Shown: positions 1 to 11,518 of the stretch, piece after piece
How positions within the stretch are numbered: the stretch's first letter is position 1
Layout of the letters: every line of letters starts with the position of its first letter
Assembly (NCBI RefSeq): GCF_033118175.1
Contig: NC_083693.1
Span: 29,459,981 to 29,523,980, forward strand
DNA length: 64,000 bases
Source of the DNA: Dama dama
Taxonomy: Eukaryota > Chordata > Mammalia > Artiodactyla > Cervidae
Reading direction: 5' to 3'
Notes under the pieces: model-generated
The model's database searches: none
Seen by the model: the letters and a program-made list of their open reading frames with translations, nothing else
Told to the model about the DNA's origin: nothing
Position numbers and translations under genes: made by a program

Positions 1-29
1 GCCAGGGGTCAGGATGGTGCCCCAGTGAC

Positions 30-118
30 TTGTGGTTTTCAGCATGTAAGTCTTGCACATCATTTGTTACATTTATCCTTAAGTAATTTCTGTTTTGTTG
101 TTGCTGTAAATTGGATTG
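30..118 (-). mobile_element. L1 ORF2 fragment
   Basis: The + strand reads gtcttgcacatcatttgtta and taagtaatttctgttttgtt, the antisense of an L1 ORF2 segment. It ends at the following Bov-tA. Confidence 0.5.
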
Positions 119-151
119 CTTTTTCAATTATCTACTGCTAAAAAATATGGA

Positions 152-358
152 GGGGTTTCCCTGCTGGCTCAGCGGTAAAGAATCTGCCTGCCAATGCAGG
201 AGAAGCAGGTTTGATCCCTGGGTCAGGAAGATCCCCTGGAGTAGGAAATGGCAACTCACTCCATTATTCTTGCCTGAAAAGTCCCATGGACAGAGGAGCC
301 TGGCAGGTTACAGCCCATGGGGTTGCAAAGAGTTGGACACAACTGAGTGACGAAAACA
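152..358 (+). mobile_element. Bov-tA SINE
   Basis: Full-length: tRNA-like head tttccctgctggctcagc, body gatcccctggagtaggaaat, tail ttggacacaactgagtgac. It faces an opposite-strand copy 95 bp downstream. Confidence 0.92.
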
Positions 359-451
359 ACAAAAAATATGGACTGTTTCACAAATTTGCACGTCATCCTT
401 GAACAAGGAAGAGGATAATCTTCTGTATTATTATAGTTTTGGTATTGAGTA

Positions 452-666
452 AGTGAGTGAGTGAAGTTGTTTAGTCATGTCCAACTATTTGCAACCCCAT
501 GTACTGTAGCCTACAAGGCTCCTCCATCCATGAAATTTCCTAGGCAAGAGTACTAGAGTGCGTTGCCATTTCCTTCTCCAGGGGATCTTCGCCACCCAGG
601 GATTGAACCCAGGTCTCCTGCATTGCAGGCAGACGCTTTACCATCTGAGCCTCCAGGGAAGCCCAT
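452..666 (-). mobile_element. Bov-tA SINE
   Basis: Full-length antisense copy: tail first (tagtcatgtccaactatttg), head last (tccagggaagccc). Confidence 0.92.
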
Positions 667-673
667 GTTTTGG

Positions 674-750
674 TATTAGGCTGGCCAAAAAGTCATTTCT
701 GTAACATCTTATGGAAAAACCTGAATGACCATTTGGCCAAACCAATATAT
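674..750. mobile_element. Mariner-type MITE
   Basis: About 76 bp with imperfect terminal inverted repeats: left ggctggccaaaaagtcattt, right gaccatttggccaaacc, bordered by TA. Matches the short ruminant mariner non-autonomous element. Confidence 0.7.
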
Positions 751-1199
751 GGGCTGCCAAAGTGATGTTATATGTGTTTTAAGTAAAAACATAGTAAGAT
801 CCACTCTTGTGAATTTTTAAGTAAAAATACACTCCAGGCAGGTAAGTCCTGTCTTTTCTGAGGCTTCCTGTGCTCCTAGGACACTGCAACAGACCGCTAC
901 CTGGGGCGTACGGGTTTTCTGCTAAGAGAGTGTACCTCCTGCTGCATCATTATCTGGCTCTTTCAGCTTAAACACAGCCTGTGTTCCCCACTGCAAACTT
1001 CACACACTCACACAGCTGAGATTCTGTAAAATGGTTCAGCAGTCCTCAAGCAGGCTATAGAAATGCCAGGGCCTGGCTCATTGGCTCAGCTCTCACATTC
1101 ACCCCCAAATATTACTGGAGAGGAGAGAGACAATCCCATCTTAAGGATCTAAGGACAGCCAGAAAGGGTGAGAAGGGAGGCACCTCTGTCAGGCTTTTA
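751..1199. other. Intergenic, no recognised feature
   Basis: No coding exon, RNA gene or clear repeat seen. Confidence 0.5.
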
Positions 1200-1212
1200 A
1201 GAGTCCATTTCT

Positions 1213-1524
1213 AGGGACTTCCCTGGCAGTCCACTGGTTAAGAATCTGCCTGCCAATGCAGGGACGTGGGTTCGATAACTGAACTGGGAAGATCACACAG
1301 GCCGTGGGGCAACTAAGCCCATGCATCACAACTACTGAGCCCACGTGCCCTGGAACCCGTGCTCCCCTACAAGAGAAGCCACTGCAATGAGAAGCCTGCG
1401 CACAACTAGAGAGGAGCCTCTGATCTTGGCAAATAGAGAAAGCCTGTGCACAGCAACAAAGACCCAACACAGTCAAAACTAAATACATATCTAAATAAAT
1501 AAAAATTAAGAAAAAAAAAAAAAA
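1213..1524 (+). mobile_element. CHR SINE with A-tail and target duplication
   Basis: Begins gggacttccctggcagtcca, ends in AAATAAAT and a poly(A) run at 1508-1524. Imperfect 13-bp target duplications GAGTCCATTTCTA (1200-1212) and GAATCCCTTTCTA (1525-1537) flank it. Confidence 0.88.
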
Positions 1525-1709
1525 GAATCCCTTTCTAAACTCAGGGGCAGTTCATTTTGAGCCTTGTGGGGAAGACAATGCCTTCCCTGGGACCTGCAGG
1601 TGCTTCTGGAAACCTCTCTTCAACCTCAGATGAGACTGTTGCTTTCTGATCTGATGTGCTTTCCAAACTAACACAGTTTCACCTCCTGTTGTTGTTGCTT
1701 AACTGTAGT

Positions 1710-1838
1710 AAGGGCTTCCCTGGTGGCTCAGATGGTAAAGAATATGCCTGCAATGCAGGAGACCTGGGTTGGATCCCTGGGTCAGGAAGATCCCCTGGAG
1801 AAAGGAATGGCTACCCACTCCAGTATTCTTGCCTGGAA
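1710..1838 (+). mobile_element. Bov-tA SINE, 3'-truncated
   Basis: Head gggcttccctggtggctcag and body to attcttgcctgga; the tail is missing and an L1 fragment follows directly. Confidence 0.85.
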
Positions 1839-1985
1839 TAAAATACATACAACATAAAATTTACTATTTTAACCATTTAAAAGGACAGTTCAGTAATATT
1901 AAGTACATTCACTTGGTTGTATAACCATCACCACCATCCATCCCTGGAACGATTTCATCATCCCAAATCAGTTTCCTCTTATTAA
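1839..1985 (+). mobile_element. Old L1 (L1M-type) fragment
   Basis: Contains aacataaaatttactatttt and ataaccatcaccaccatcca, typical of old mammalian L1 3' sequence. Confidence 0.65.
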
Positions 1986-2061
1986 AATATTTTTAATCTG
2001 ATCTTAGCCTTTACCTATTTGAATATTTACTTATTTAAGAGTGAATTAGAGGCTTCCTTAG

Positions 2062-2150
2062 AGTCTTCCAGTGGTTAAGACTCCACACTTCCAGTGCAGG
2101 GGGAACAGGTTTGATCCCTGGTTGAGGAACTAAGATCCCATATTTAAAAA
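2062..2150 (+). mobile_element. CHR SINE head fragment
   Basis: gtcttccagtggttaagact through gatccctggttgaggaacta; the rest is lost. Confidence 0.7.
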
Positions 2151-2519
2151 GAAGAAGAAGAAGGATGAATTAAAAGCAGGCTCCCCAGCCCTTCACTCGA
2201 AAATGACCTGGCGGCCCCGAGATGAAGGTGTGATAGAAATCTCTCCCCTTGTGGCTGCGATTAGCTGGTTCAGGCCTCACTGGCTTAGCCCAGCTTGGGG
2301 CTGTGAAACTGCAGGTCTACTCTAAGCAGAAGGGTGGGTGGATCCCTAAGGGGACAGGCCTCTTGATTAGCTCCAGCCCTCCCCTCTGCTCTGGCCATGG
2401 CTCCATCAGAGAGGCTGCAGTCCTGCCCACCCCGTAAATTGTCTGGGGTTTGCGTTGCCTCTACCTTTCCACCCCAGACCTCACGGCTTCCCTGAGCCTC
2501 TGCAAGGCTCTCTAAGAGT
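2151..2519. other. Intergenic, no recognised feature
   Basis: Moderately GC-rich unique-looking DNA with a GAA run at 2150-2163. Open frames here run into the next SINE and look fortuitous. Confidence 0.5.
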
Positions 2520-2727
2520 TGTTGGTTAGTCACTAAGTCGTGTCTGACTTTTTTGACACCCCACAGTCTGTAGCCCGCCAGGCTCCTCTGTCGATGGGAT
2601 TTCCCAGGCAAGAATACTGGACTGGGTTGCAATTTTCTGCTCCAGGCAGTCTTCCTGACCCAGGGTTTGAACCCACGTCTCCTGCATTGGCAGGTGGATT
2701 CTTTACCACTGAGCCACCTGGGAACCC
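2520..2727 (-). mobile_element. Bov-tA SINE
   Basis: Antisense full-length copy, tail gttagtcactaagtcgtgtc, head ttaccactgagccacctggg. Confidence 0.92.
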
Positions 2728-3330
2728 CCCCTCCAAGAGCAGGGAGAGGAACGTGTGCTCCTTCCTCGGAAGCCAGGCTATCACGCCTTGGGCGACCCTG
2801 GGGCTGATGGCTGGTCGTCAGGGTAAAGCCTGCCAGCCTGTGAGCAGCGTGACTGGCTTCCAAGAAGGAGTTCGATCTTAGAAGGAGTTTCCGCTTTGCT
2901 CAGTGGTTCCAGAGGCCCCTCATTCACTTTAGTCCCATCTCCTGACAGGCTTCCCTGAGGTGCCTGGGCTGCCTTCCCCGGGGACCTTCCTTTTGTCCTT
3001 GGGTTCTCACAAAAGTGAATGACCCAGTGTTCCAGGCCATTTCCATAGGACTTGAGGAGAAGGGTTTCTGGGCTCTGTGCGGTCCTGATAAGGCAGGCCT
3101 GGACAGGGTTCACCGGTTTCAGTAACGGCTTGGCTCACTTTGCCAGAAAAGGGAGGGCTGGTCCCACAGGGTGCTGGGGTTATACCGACCCTCAGACAGA
3201 GTTTGCCCAGGGACCATGGCTGGGTAGGAGTGGGGGTGGGGGTAGAGCAAAGCGGTAGGGGTCCCAGGCCTCAGGTCAGCTGGGGTCAGAGAGGATGGGA
3301 CAGAGGTGGGGGCAAGCCCCACCCAGCCTT
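2728..3330. other. Intergenic, no recognised feature
   Basis: GC-rich unique DNA with a G-rich run near 3226-3245. No gene support. Confidence 0.45.
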
Positions 3331-3535
3331 GTTGTTCAGTCTGTAAGTTGTGACTTATAGACGCTGCGGCTCCTTGGACTGCAGCACACCAGGCTCCTCT
3401 GTCCTTCGCCATCTCCCAGAGTTCGCTCAAACTCACGTTCATTGAGTCGATGATGCCATCCAGCCATCTCATCTTCTGTCACCCCCTTCTCCTCCGGCCC
3501 TCCATCTTTCCCAGCATCAGGGCCTTCCTTTCCCA
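3331..3535 (-). mobile_element. BovB LINE 3'-end fragment
   Basis: Contains caccatctcccagagttcgc-type BovB tail: aaactcacgttcattgagtc and gatgccatccagccatctca, antisense. Confidence 0.85.
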
Positions 3536-4109
3536 CCCAGTCTTACCCCTCCACTTCTGCACCCCACACCGCCCTCCTCCATGTCTCTGAACTGCAGCAC
3601 TGCACTCCAGGTAAGTGGAGGAGGGACCAGTCAACCAGCTGTGTGCTGTCCAGCAACTTATTTAAGCTTTCTAAGCTGTATTAAAAAAAAAGGGGGGGGG
3701 GCAGATTCTAGAAAACACTTACCCAGAGGATTTTTGGAAGGTTAAATAGGAAGCTCCTTGTATAATGCCAGACACTCAGAGAGTGTGCAATACAATCACT
3801 TTCTCTCTGCTTTCTTCTCTGTAACAGTCTCATGCCCATTGTTTTGCTTTATCAGGGAAGCTAGGCAAGCTGGCAGTTCCCGGCAGGAGTGGGGAAGCCA
3901 CTGTTTTCTCTTTGTGCCCGGAAATACTGCTACCAATGGATGGCTTCCCCCACCAGGTAACACTGGAGTATCGAGACCCCGGGCAGAATGGATGGATGGA
4001 CAAATGCTGCTGTGGAGGAGAAACAGTGTCCCCAAAGACCTGCCCTTTACCCAGACCCACCAAGGACACCTATTAGTCATGTCACTGCCAGTAAAAATTT
4101 CCAACCTGC
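3536..4109. other. Intergenic, no recognised feature
   Basis: Includes a short A/G run at 3682-3701. Nothing else recognised. Confidence 0.45.
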
Positions 4110-4225
4110 AACCTCAATCCAGTTCAGTTAGAATCTGTGGGTGTGTGGCCAGCTTTGGGTATTGTTAAAAGTCCCCAGGTGCTTCTAATGTGTAACCAGG
4201 GTTAAGAACTACTGGTCTAGTCCAA
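4110..4225. mobile_element. MER20-like hAT fragment
   Basis: Contains ccccaggtgcttctaatgtg and accagggttaagaactactg, the end of a MER20-type element. Confidence 0.6.
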
Positions 4226-4346
4226 CCTCCCCATTGTAGAGATAAAAACACACACGGGGGAGAAAAAAGTAATCTCAGAAAAGTCAAAAGTAATAAAATA
4301 TTTAAAGGGACAGGCAGAATTTAATATAAAGTAGGACCCCCAAAAT

Positions 4347-4563
4347 CCAGTGCATTCGTGCTCAGTCAAGTCTGACTCTTTGCGACCCCATAAACTGTAT
4401 GCAGCCCATCAGGCTCCTCTGTCTACAGAATCTTCCAGGCAAGAATACTGGAGTGGGTTGCCATTTCCTCCTCCAGGGAATCTTCCTTACCCCGGGACTG
4501 AACCCTCGTCTCTTGCAGCAGGTTTTTTTCTTTTTTTCACCACTAGTGCCACTTGGGAAGCCC
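4347..4563 (-). mobile_element. Bov-tA SINE
   Basis: Antisense copy with a T-rich disruption (ggtttttttctttttttcac) in the head. Confidence 0.88.
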
Positions 4564-5105
4564 ACCCCAAAGAGGGAACCAATTATTATTTCATTATTTC
4601 TATTATTACTCTAGATAGAGCTGGCATCAGGGACAAATGACTTGCAAAATCACACAGGCCCTCATGCCTAGAAGGGTCCTGTGTTGGTTTAAAGCTCTGT
4701 TGTTGCTGTTTCGAATTTTCAAAGTTTTTTTAATAAAGGGGTCCCACATTTTTGCACTTTGCACTGACCCTGGCCCAAGATCATACAGCTCTTAAAAGCA
4801 GAGTGGATTATCACCTCATTAAAGAAAGAGGAAAAACACGCTTAAAGCAAAGAGGCTTGTTGGTGTGGGGCTGGTCTGGGTCCACTCCCAGGGAGGTTCC
4901 TTCTCTTGTTCATTCCATCACAGGGAGGAGGCTGGCCTTGCCTCTCCTGGAGGAAGTAGGGTAAGAGCTTCAGAACTTCCTCTTACTAGCTATAAGAGGC
5001 CCTCTGAGCCTCACTTTTCTTCATCTACAAAAGGGAGGGAATAATGCCTGTGAAATATTGTGAAGTATGTTCCTCTAGATGCTAGAATGTGAGGTGTGTC
5101 CCTCT
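4564..5105. other. Intergenic, no recognised feature
   Basis: No gene or clear repeat seen. Confidence 0.45.
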
Positions 5106-5117
5106 ACCTCTAGATGC

Positions 5118-5870
5118 ATGACTGTCTCTCAGTTCAGTTGCTAAGTCGTGTACGACTTTTTGGGACCCCATGGACTGCAGGATGCCAGGCTTCCCTGTCC
5201 ATCAGCAATTCCTGGCGCTTACTCAAACTCATGTTCATCAAGTCAGTGATGCCATCCAACCATCTCATCCTCTGTCATCCCCTTCTCCCGCCTTCAATCA
5301 TTCCCAGCATCAGGGGCTTGTCCAACAAGTCAGTTCTTCGAATCAGGTGGCCAAAGTATTGGAGTTTCAGTTTCAACATCAGTCCTTCCAATGAATATTC
5401 AGGACTGATCTCCTTTAGGATGGACTAGTTGGATCTCCTTGCAGTCCAAGGGACTCTGAAGACTCTTCTCCAACACCACAGTTCAAAAGCATCTTCAGTG
5501 CTCAGCTTTCTTTATAGTCCAACTCTCACATCCATACATGACCAGTGGAAAAACTATAGCTTTGACTAGTCGGACCTTTGTCGGCAAAGTAATGTCTCTG
5601 TTTTAATATGCTGTCTAGGTTGGGCATAGCTTTTCTTCCAAGAGCAAGTATCTTTTAATTCCATAGCTTCAGTCACCATCTGCAGTGATTTTGGAGCCCA
5701 AGAAAATAAATCTGTCTCTGTTTCCATTGTTTCCCCATCTATTTGCCGTGAAGTGATGGGACCAGATGCCACGATCTTAGTTTTTTGAATGTTGAGTTTT
5801 AAGCCAGCTTTTTCACTCTCCTTTTTCACTTTCATCAAGAGGCTCTTTAGTTCCTTTTCATTTTCTGTCA
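5118..5870 (-). mobile_element. BovB LINE, 5'-truncated 3' portion
   Basis: About 750 bp antisense BovB ending in reverse-transcriptase C-terminal sequence (5566-5871 encodes LKSLLMKVKKESEKAGLKLN and IQKTKIVASGPITS). Flanking CTCTAGATGC at 5108-5117 and 5873-5882 suggests a target duplication. Confidence 0.88.
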
Positions 5871-5882
5871 ACTCTAGATGCT

Positions 5883-6164
5883 GGAAATATATAACTCCCC
5901 ACCATGTGCTCCAAGTGCAGCCTTGTCAGGTCCTTTTCTTTCCCGCTGCAAGGCTCAAGCACATTAAGTCCCAGACTTCAGCTTTTCTCACACAAACTAA
6001 GACAGAAGCAATTGGGAAAGTTTTCATTCTGGAGCAGGGTGTGTAGGCTTCAGAGCCCTTAATGAAGTGTTGCTGCTACTGCCCTCTGGTGGTAATATAT
6101 CTGTATCTGCACAAATTCATAACATCCTTCGGGGAAATACAAAGATGCTTGATAACAACAAAAA
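5883..6164. other. Intergenic, no recognised feature
   Basis: Short stretch without a recognised element. Confidence 0.4.
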
Positions 6165-6245
6165 AAATGATGTTGATGTTTGGTAGAAACCAACACAATA
6201 CTATAAAGCAATAATCCATTAAAAATAAATACATTAAAAAATAAA
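6165..6245 (+). mobile_element. Ruminant L1 3' end
   Basis: tgttgatgtttggtagaaac and aacacaatactataaagcaa followed by an A-rich tail, the usual 3' terminus of ruminant L1. Confidence 0.75.
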
Positions 6246-6387
6246 AGGGAATAGTAGAGGGAAAAAATAACTGATTGCTACTCTTCTAGACACTAGGGAT
6301 ACAAAAACAAATAAAACACAGTTCTTGCCTTCACAGTTTAGATGTGAAACAAACTCTGAAAGAGATAGCTTAAATACAGTACAACAG

Positions 6388-6600
6388 AGCTTCCCTGTGG
6401 CTCAGTGGTAAAGAATCTGCCTGCGATGTGGGAGGCCTGGAGTCAATCCCTGGGTCGGGACATTCCCCTGAAGAAGGGAACGGCAAGCCACTTCAGTCTT
6501 CTTGCCTGGAGAATTCCATGGATAGAGGACCCCAGCTGGCTACAGTTCATGGGGTCAAAAGGAGTCAGACACAACTGATTGACTAACACTTTCACTTTTC
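6388..6600 (+). mobile_element. Bov-tA SINE
   Basis: gcttccctgtggctcagtgg to gtcagacacaactgattgac and a CTTTCACTTTT-type end. Confidence 0.9.
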
Positions 6601-6637
6601 AAATACAGTGCAATGTGATGTTTTAATAAAAACAATG

Positions 6638-7060
6638 ACTCCTGACTTCTGGTTCCAGACAAAATGGAGTAGACATATTTATTCCTAGTCTTCTGACTAG
6701 TAAAAGCTAAAGTTTCCCTGGACATTCTACATAAACAAACATAAGAATATCCTGACTTTGCAAGAAGAGGCAGACCGGTCTTGACCTCTTGAGACCGAAG
6801 AAATGACATAGTGGTGTGTACTCTGGATTTCTTTTATGCCTTTCATATCCAACTAGGTGCTGGAGAAGTGGTAACCTAATACACCAAAGGGTGCAGGCAA
6901 AAAAACCCCAACAAAACAACAGCAACAAAACCTGCTCTCTCTAGTCAAAAGAACAGGAAAGGGGCAGGCTAGTAAGACAGAAAACTTTTAGGCAATAATA
7001 AATCACTTCCGTCTGGCCAGAATTTAAAAAAACCCAAAGCAATGGCTCAGCCCCGTAAGA
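6638..7060 (+). mobile_element. Possible LINE 5' region
   Basis: actcctgacttctggttcca and gacaaaatggagtagacata resemble the start of a mammalian L1/HAL1-type element. Low certainty. Confidence 0.35.
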
Positions 7061-7185
7061 AAAGGCTGAGTGGGAGTCTCCAATTCCTGACTCGGACATC
7101 ATGAGGTGGCCCCCTCCCTGGTCAGGGTGGCATCAGAGAAGGCCAAGTGGGGAGCTGGAATTTTTTTTAAGGGTATGAGAGGATG

Positions 7186-7345
7186 TTTCTTTATTTACTT
7201 AGGGCTGTGCTTGGTCTTTGCTGCAGCAAGTGGAGGCTACGCTGTATTTGTGATGCACAGGCTTCCCACTGTGGGGCACTCTCTAAATATGTGGGCTTCT
7301 CTTGCTGCCACATTGTCTTACTATAGAGAGAGGTTGTCTCCTTCC
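7186..7345 (-). mobile_element. CHR SINE 3' part
   Basis: tttatttacttagggctgtg and gtggggcactctctaaatat are the antisense of the CHR 3' body. Confidence 0.6.
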
Positions 7346-8489
7346 ACTCTAGGTCGATAGTCAATGCATGTATTAAATTCTTCCTGCTTTAAATACCTAG
7401 AATGGTTTCTGAGTCCTGCACTGACTGAACCCTCATCCCTTCTTTTTCCAGGCTTCCCAGGTAACCTTCATCACCTGGATTTTAACCCCTTACAGCTCTG
7501 TATTTCCCCTAAGACCCCATCTCCCACCCTTCCTTGACCCCCTATAGTGTTTGCTGGAATGGCAGTGTACTGTGAACAAACTTAACTATATCCTCAGATC
7601 TTCACCTTCCTGCTCTCTTGGAAACCTGGCTAACGCCTGCTGATATTACTTCCAGTGTAGTTTCCCCAAGTACGGGCCGTTTTCCCTCTCACATCACTCA
7701 TTCCACCTGGCCTGCAGGTAGGGGGAAGTTGTCCTTTGCCCTTCTCCATAAAACCCCAGCCTTTCTGACATTAAACCATACCCTATCTCCTTGTCACAGT
7801 TATCTGTAGATCCTTACCTCATTCACTGAACATTTGGGCCACAGGCTCACTGTCTCTCTCTACCACTGCCCCTCTCATCATTCTTGGTAACTTCAGCATC
7901 TGTGAAAATGATCCATCCAACATAGACCTCTCAGTCGGTCTTCCCAAGTTCCCCAGGCTCCCTTGCAGGTAGAGGTAGTGCTATGTGACCCACTGAGATT
8001 GAAGTCAAAGTCTGATGGTGGGATGGATTCTGTGAAAGCTTTGCTTTCTTGCCTTGGGATCTGCTCTCTTCTTTCGACCTTGAATACAAATGGGGTATAT
8101 TGGCCAACTCAATAAAAGAGTAGAAGACAGGGAGAGAAAGAGAAACAAATATTAAATAAAGAAACTTTAAGGGAGATTGTTGAATGCAGCGGGGGAGAAG
8201 AAATGCAGAATAGCCAAATCCCTGTCATTGTTTTAAATGAAGACCTAACCAATCAACTTTACTCTTAAAAGTATTCTATAATAAGCCCCTCCTTATGAAG
8301 CTGATTTTTCATCTAGGTTTGCAAGCATTGTACCCTGGGGACCTGCTTTTTGGAATCTGAATTTAATCCCATTTGTGATTCTGCTGTGTATAAAATCAAG
8401 GAGGAGGCTCTTCAATTGCTCTGAGCTTCAGTTTCCTCTATTTGTCAAAGCAAGAGTCTAATAATAACTCTTCAGAAGTTAGCTTGGTG
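7346..8489. other. Intergenic, no recognised feature
   Basis: About 1.1 kb with no gene support; parts (7600-7920) look like decayed repeat DNA I cannot name. Confidence 0.4.
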
Positions 8490-8703
8490 AATAGGGAGCA
8501 AAATCCTGTCCCATGACCTTTGCACCTGCTTTTCCCTCTTCCTGAAACTCTCTGCTCCCAGATGTTCACAGGGCCTCTCTCCCTTTGTGTCCAAGGGGCC
8601 TCCCTGATTGCCCTATTTGAAACTGCATACTCCTACCTACTCTATGTTACTTTTTCCACCTAATTCTACTCCGAAGCTTTTATCATCACCTAACATATAT
8701 GTT

Positions 8704-11063
8704 CCTCTGCCTTTTCTAAAACCAGCTTGAACATCTGGAAGTTCACGGTTCACATATTGCTGAAGGCTGGCTTGGAGAATTTTGAGCATTACTTTGCTAG
8801 TGTGTGAGATGAGTGCAATTGTGTGGTAGTCTGAGCATTCTTTGGCATTGCCTTTCTTTGGGATTGGAATGAAAACTGACCTTTTCCAGTCCTGTGGCCA
8901 CTGCTGAGTTTTCCAAATTTGCTGGCATATTGAGTGCAGCACTTTCACAGCATCATCTTTCAGGATTTGAAATAGCTCAACTGGAATTCCATCACCTCCA
9001 CTACCTTTGTTCGTAGTGATGCTTTCTAAGGCCCACTTGACTTCACATTCCAGGATGTCTGGCTCTAGGTGAGTGATCACACCATCATGATTATCTGGGT
9101 TGTGAAGATCTTTTTTGTACAGTTCTTCTGTATATTCTTGCCACCTCTTCTTAATATCTTCTGCTTCTGTTAGGTCCATACCATTTCTGTCCTTTATCGA
9201 ACCCATCTTTGCATGAAATGTTCCCTTGGTATCTCTAATTTTCTTGAAGAGATCTCTAGTCTTTCTCATTCTGTTGTTTTCCTCTATTTCTTTGTATTGA
9301 TCACTGAGGAAGGCTTTCCTATCTCTCCTTGATTCTTTGGAACTCTGCATTCAAATGGGAATATCTTTCCTTTTCTCCTTTGCTTTTCACTTCTCTTCTT
9401 TTCACAGCTATTTGTAAGGCTTCCTCAGACAACCATTTTGCCTTTCTTTTCCATGGGGATGGTCTTGATCCTTGTCTCCTGTACAATGTCACAAACCTCC
9501 ATCCATATTTCATCAGGCTCTCTGTCTATCAGATCTAGTCCCTTAGATGTATTTCTCACTTCCACTGTATAGTCATAAGGGATTTGATTTAGGTCATACC
9601 TGAATGGTCTAGTGGTTTTCCCTACTTTCTTCAATTTAAGTCTGAATTTGGCAATAAGGAGTTCATGATCTGAGCCACAGTCAGCTCCCAGTCTTGTTTT
9701 TGCTGACTATATAGAGCTTCTCCATCTTTGGCTGCAAAGAATATAATGAATCTGATTTCAGTGTTGGCCATCTGGTGAAGTCCATGTGTAGAGTCTTCTC
9801 TTGTGTTGTTGGAAGAGGGTGTTTGCTATGACCAGTGCGTTCTCTTGGCAAAACTCTATTAGCCTTTGCCCTGCTTCATTCTGTACTCCAAGGCCAAATT
9901 TGCCTGTTACTCCAGGTGTTTCTTGATCAAATTGCCAACATCCGCTGGATCATTGAAAAAGCAAGAGTTCCAAAAAAACATCTATTTCTGCTTTATTGAC
10001 TATGCCAAAGCCTTTGACTGTGTGGATCACAATAAACTGTGGAAAATTCTGAAAGAGATGGGAACACCAGACCACCTGACCTGCCTCTTGAGAAACCTGT
10101 ATGCAGGTCAGGAAGCAACAGTTAGAACTGGACATGGAACAACAGACTGTTTCCAAATAGGAAAAGGAGTACATCAAGGCTGTATATTGTCACCCTGCTT
10201 ATTTAACTTACATGCAGAATACATCATGAAAAACGCTGGGCTGGAAGAAGCACAAGCTGGAATCAAGATTGCCGGGAGAAATATCAATAAACTCAGAGAT
10301 GCAGATGACACCACCCTTATGGCAGAAAGTGAAGAGAAACTAAAAAGCCTCTTGATGAAAGTGAAAGAGGAGAGTGAAAAAGTTGGCTTAAAGCTTAACA
10401 TTCAGAAAACTAAGATCATGGCATCTGGTCCCACCACTTCATGGGAAATAGATGGGGAGACAGTGGAAACAGTGTCAGACTTTATTTTGGGGGGCTCCAA
10501 AATCACTGTGGATGGTGACTGCAGCCATGAAATTAAAAGACGCTTACTCCTTGGAAGGAAAGTTATGACCAACCTAGATAGCATATTAAAAAGCAGAGAC
10601 ATTACTTTTTCAACAAAGGTCCGTCTGGTCAAGGCTATGGCTTTTCCAGTGGTCATGTATGGATGTGAGAGTTGGACTGTGAAGAAAGCTGAGCACTGAA
10701 AAATTGATGCTTTTAAACTGTGGTGTTGGAGAAGACTCTTGAGAGTCCCCTGGACTGCAAGGAGATCCAACCAGTCCATCCTAGGGGAGATCAGTCCTGG
10801 GTGTTCATTGGAAGGACTGATGTTGAAGCTGAAACTCCAGTACTTTGGCCACCTGATGCGAAGAGTGGACTTATTGGGAAAGACCCTGATGCTGGGAGGG
10901 ATTAGGGACAGGAGGAGAAGGGGACGACAGAGGATGAGATGGCTGGATGGCATCACCGACTCGATGGAGTTTGAGTAAACTCCAGGAGTTAGTGATGGAC
11001 AGGGAGGCCTGGCGTGCTGCGATTCATGGGGTCGCAGTCAGACAGGACTGAGCAACTGAACTG
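8704..11063. mobile_element. BovB LINE with 5' inversion (twin priming)
   Basis: 8704-about 9925 is antisense BovB: endonuclease end and RT N-terminal part (PIPKKGNAKECSDYHTIALI, VQAGFRKGRG). From about 9926 to 11063 it is sense BovB: RT core with FIDYAKAFDCVDHNKLWKIL and a damaged YADD box read as DADD, ending MYGCESWTVKKAEH and the tail. The two halves are adjacent in the intact element. A 12-bp duplication AACATATATGTT flanks it at 8692-8703 and 11064-11075. The RT frame is broken (stop at 10697-10699), so it is inactive. Confidence 0.92.
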
Positions 11064-11108
11064 AACATATATGTTACTTCCTTCTTTGGCTCCCCCTACT
11101 GGAATGTA

Positions 11109-11265
11109 GGGGGATGGCTGGATGGCATCACCAAATCTGATGGGCATGAGTTTGAGTAAACTCCCGCAGCTGGTGATGGACAGGGAGGCCTGGCCTGCTG
11201 CAATTCATGGGGTCAACAAATAGTCGGACACGACTGAGCGACTGAACTGAACTGAACTGAACTGA
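11109..11265 (+). mobile_element. BovB 3'-tail insertion
   Basis: gatggctggatggcatcacc to the (GAACT)n tail. Flanked by ACTGGAATGTA (11098-11108) and ACTGGAACGTA (11266-11276). Confidence 0.85.
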
Positions 11266-11276
11266 ACTGGAACGTA

Positions 11277-11404
11277 CACAGAAGGCAATGGCACCCCACT
11301 CCAGTACTCTTGCCTGGAAAATCCCATGGACAGAGGAGCCTTGTAGGTTGCCGTCCATGGGGTTGCTAAGAGTCGGACACAACTGAGCGACTTCACTTCA
11401 CTTC
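11277..11404 (+). mobile_element. Bov-tA 3' half inserted at the same target
   Basis: agaaggcaatggcaccccac to gacacaactgagcgacttca, followed by a third copy of the target ACTGGAATGTA at 11405-11415. Confidence 0.85.
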
Positions 11405-11518
11405 ACTGGAATGTAAGCTTCCCAGGGCAAGGACAGTTAGCTCTTTTGTTCCCTGTAATGATTATTTATTGAATGAATGATGAACAACAGGTGTGTGTTT
11501 TTAGTAAGCAAGATCTTC

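Larger units (their letters stand above)
8490..11490 (-). mobile_element. L2 LINE remnant, split by later insertions
   Basis: Antisense L2 3' sequence (ctttgcacctgcttttccct at 8519, cttcccagggcaaggacagt at about 11418, ttatttattgaatgaatga at about 11464). It is interrupted by the BovB at 8704-11063 and by a BovB tail plus Bov-tA at 11109-11404. L2 text resumes after each insert, confirming the insert borders. Confidence 0.7.

Noticed and set aside
9866..10699. 277-codon reverse-transcriptase frame as a possible host gene
   Set aside because: It is the RT part of a BovB LINE with inverted 5' half and a damaged YADD motif, ending at an early stop relative to the element.
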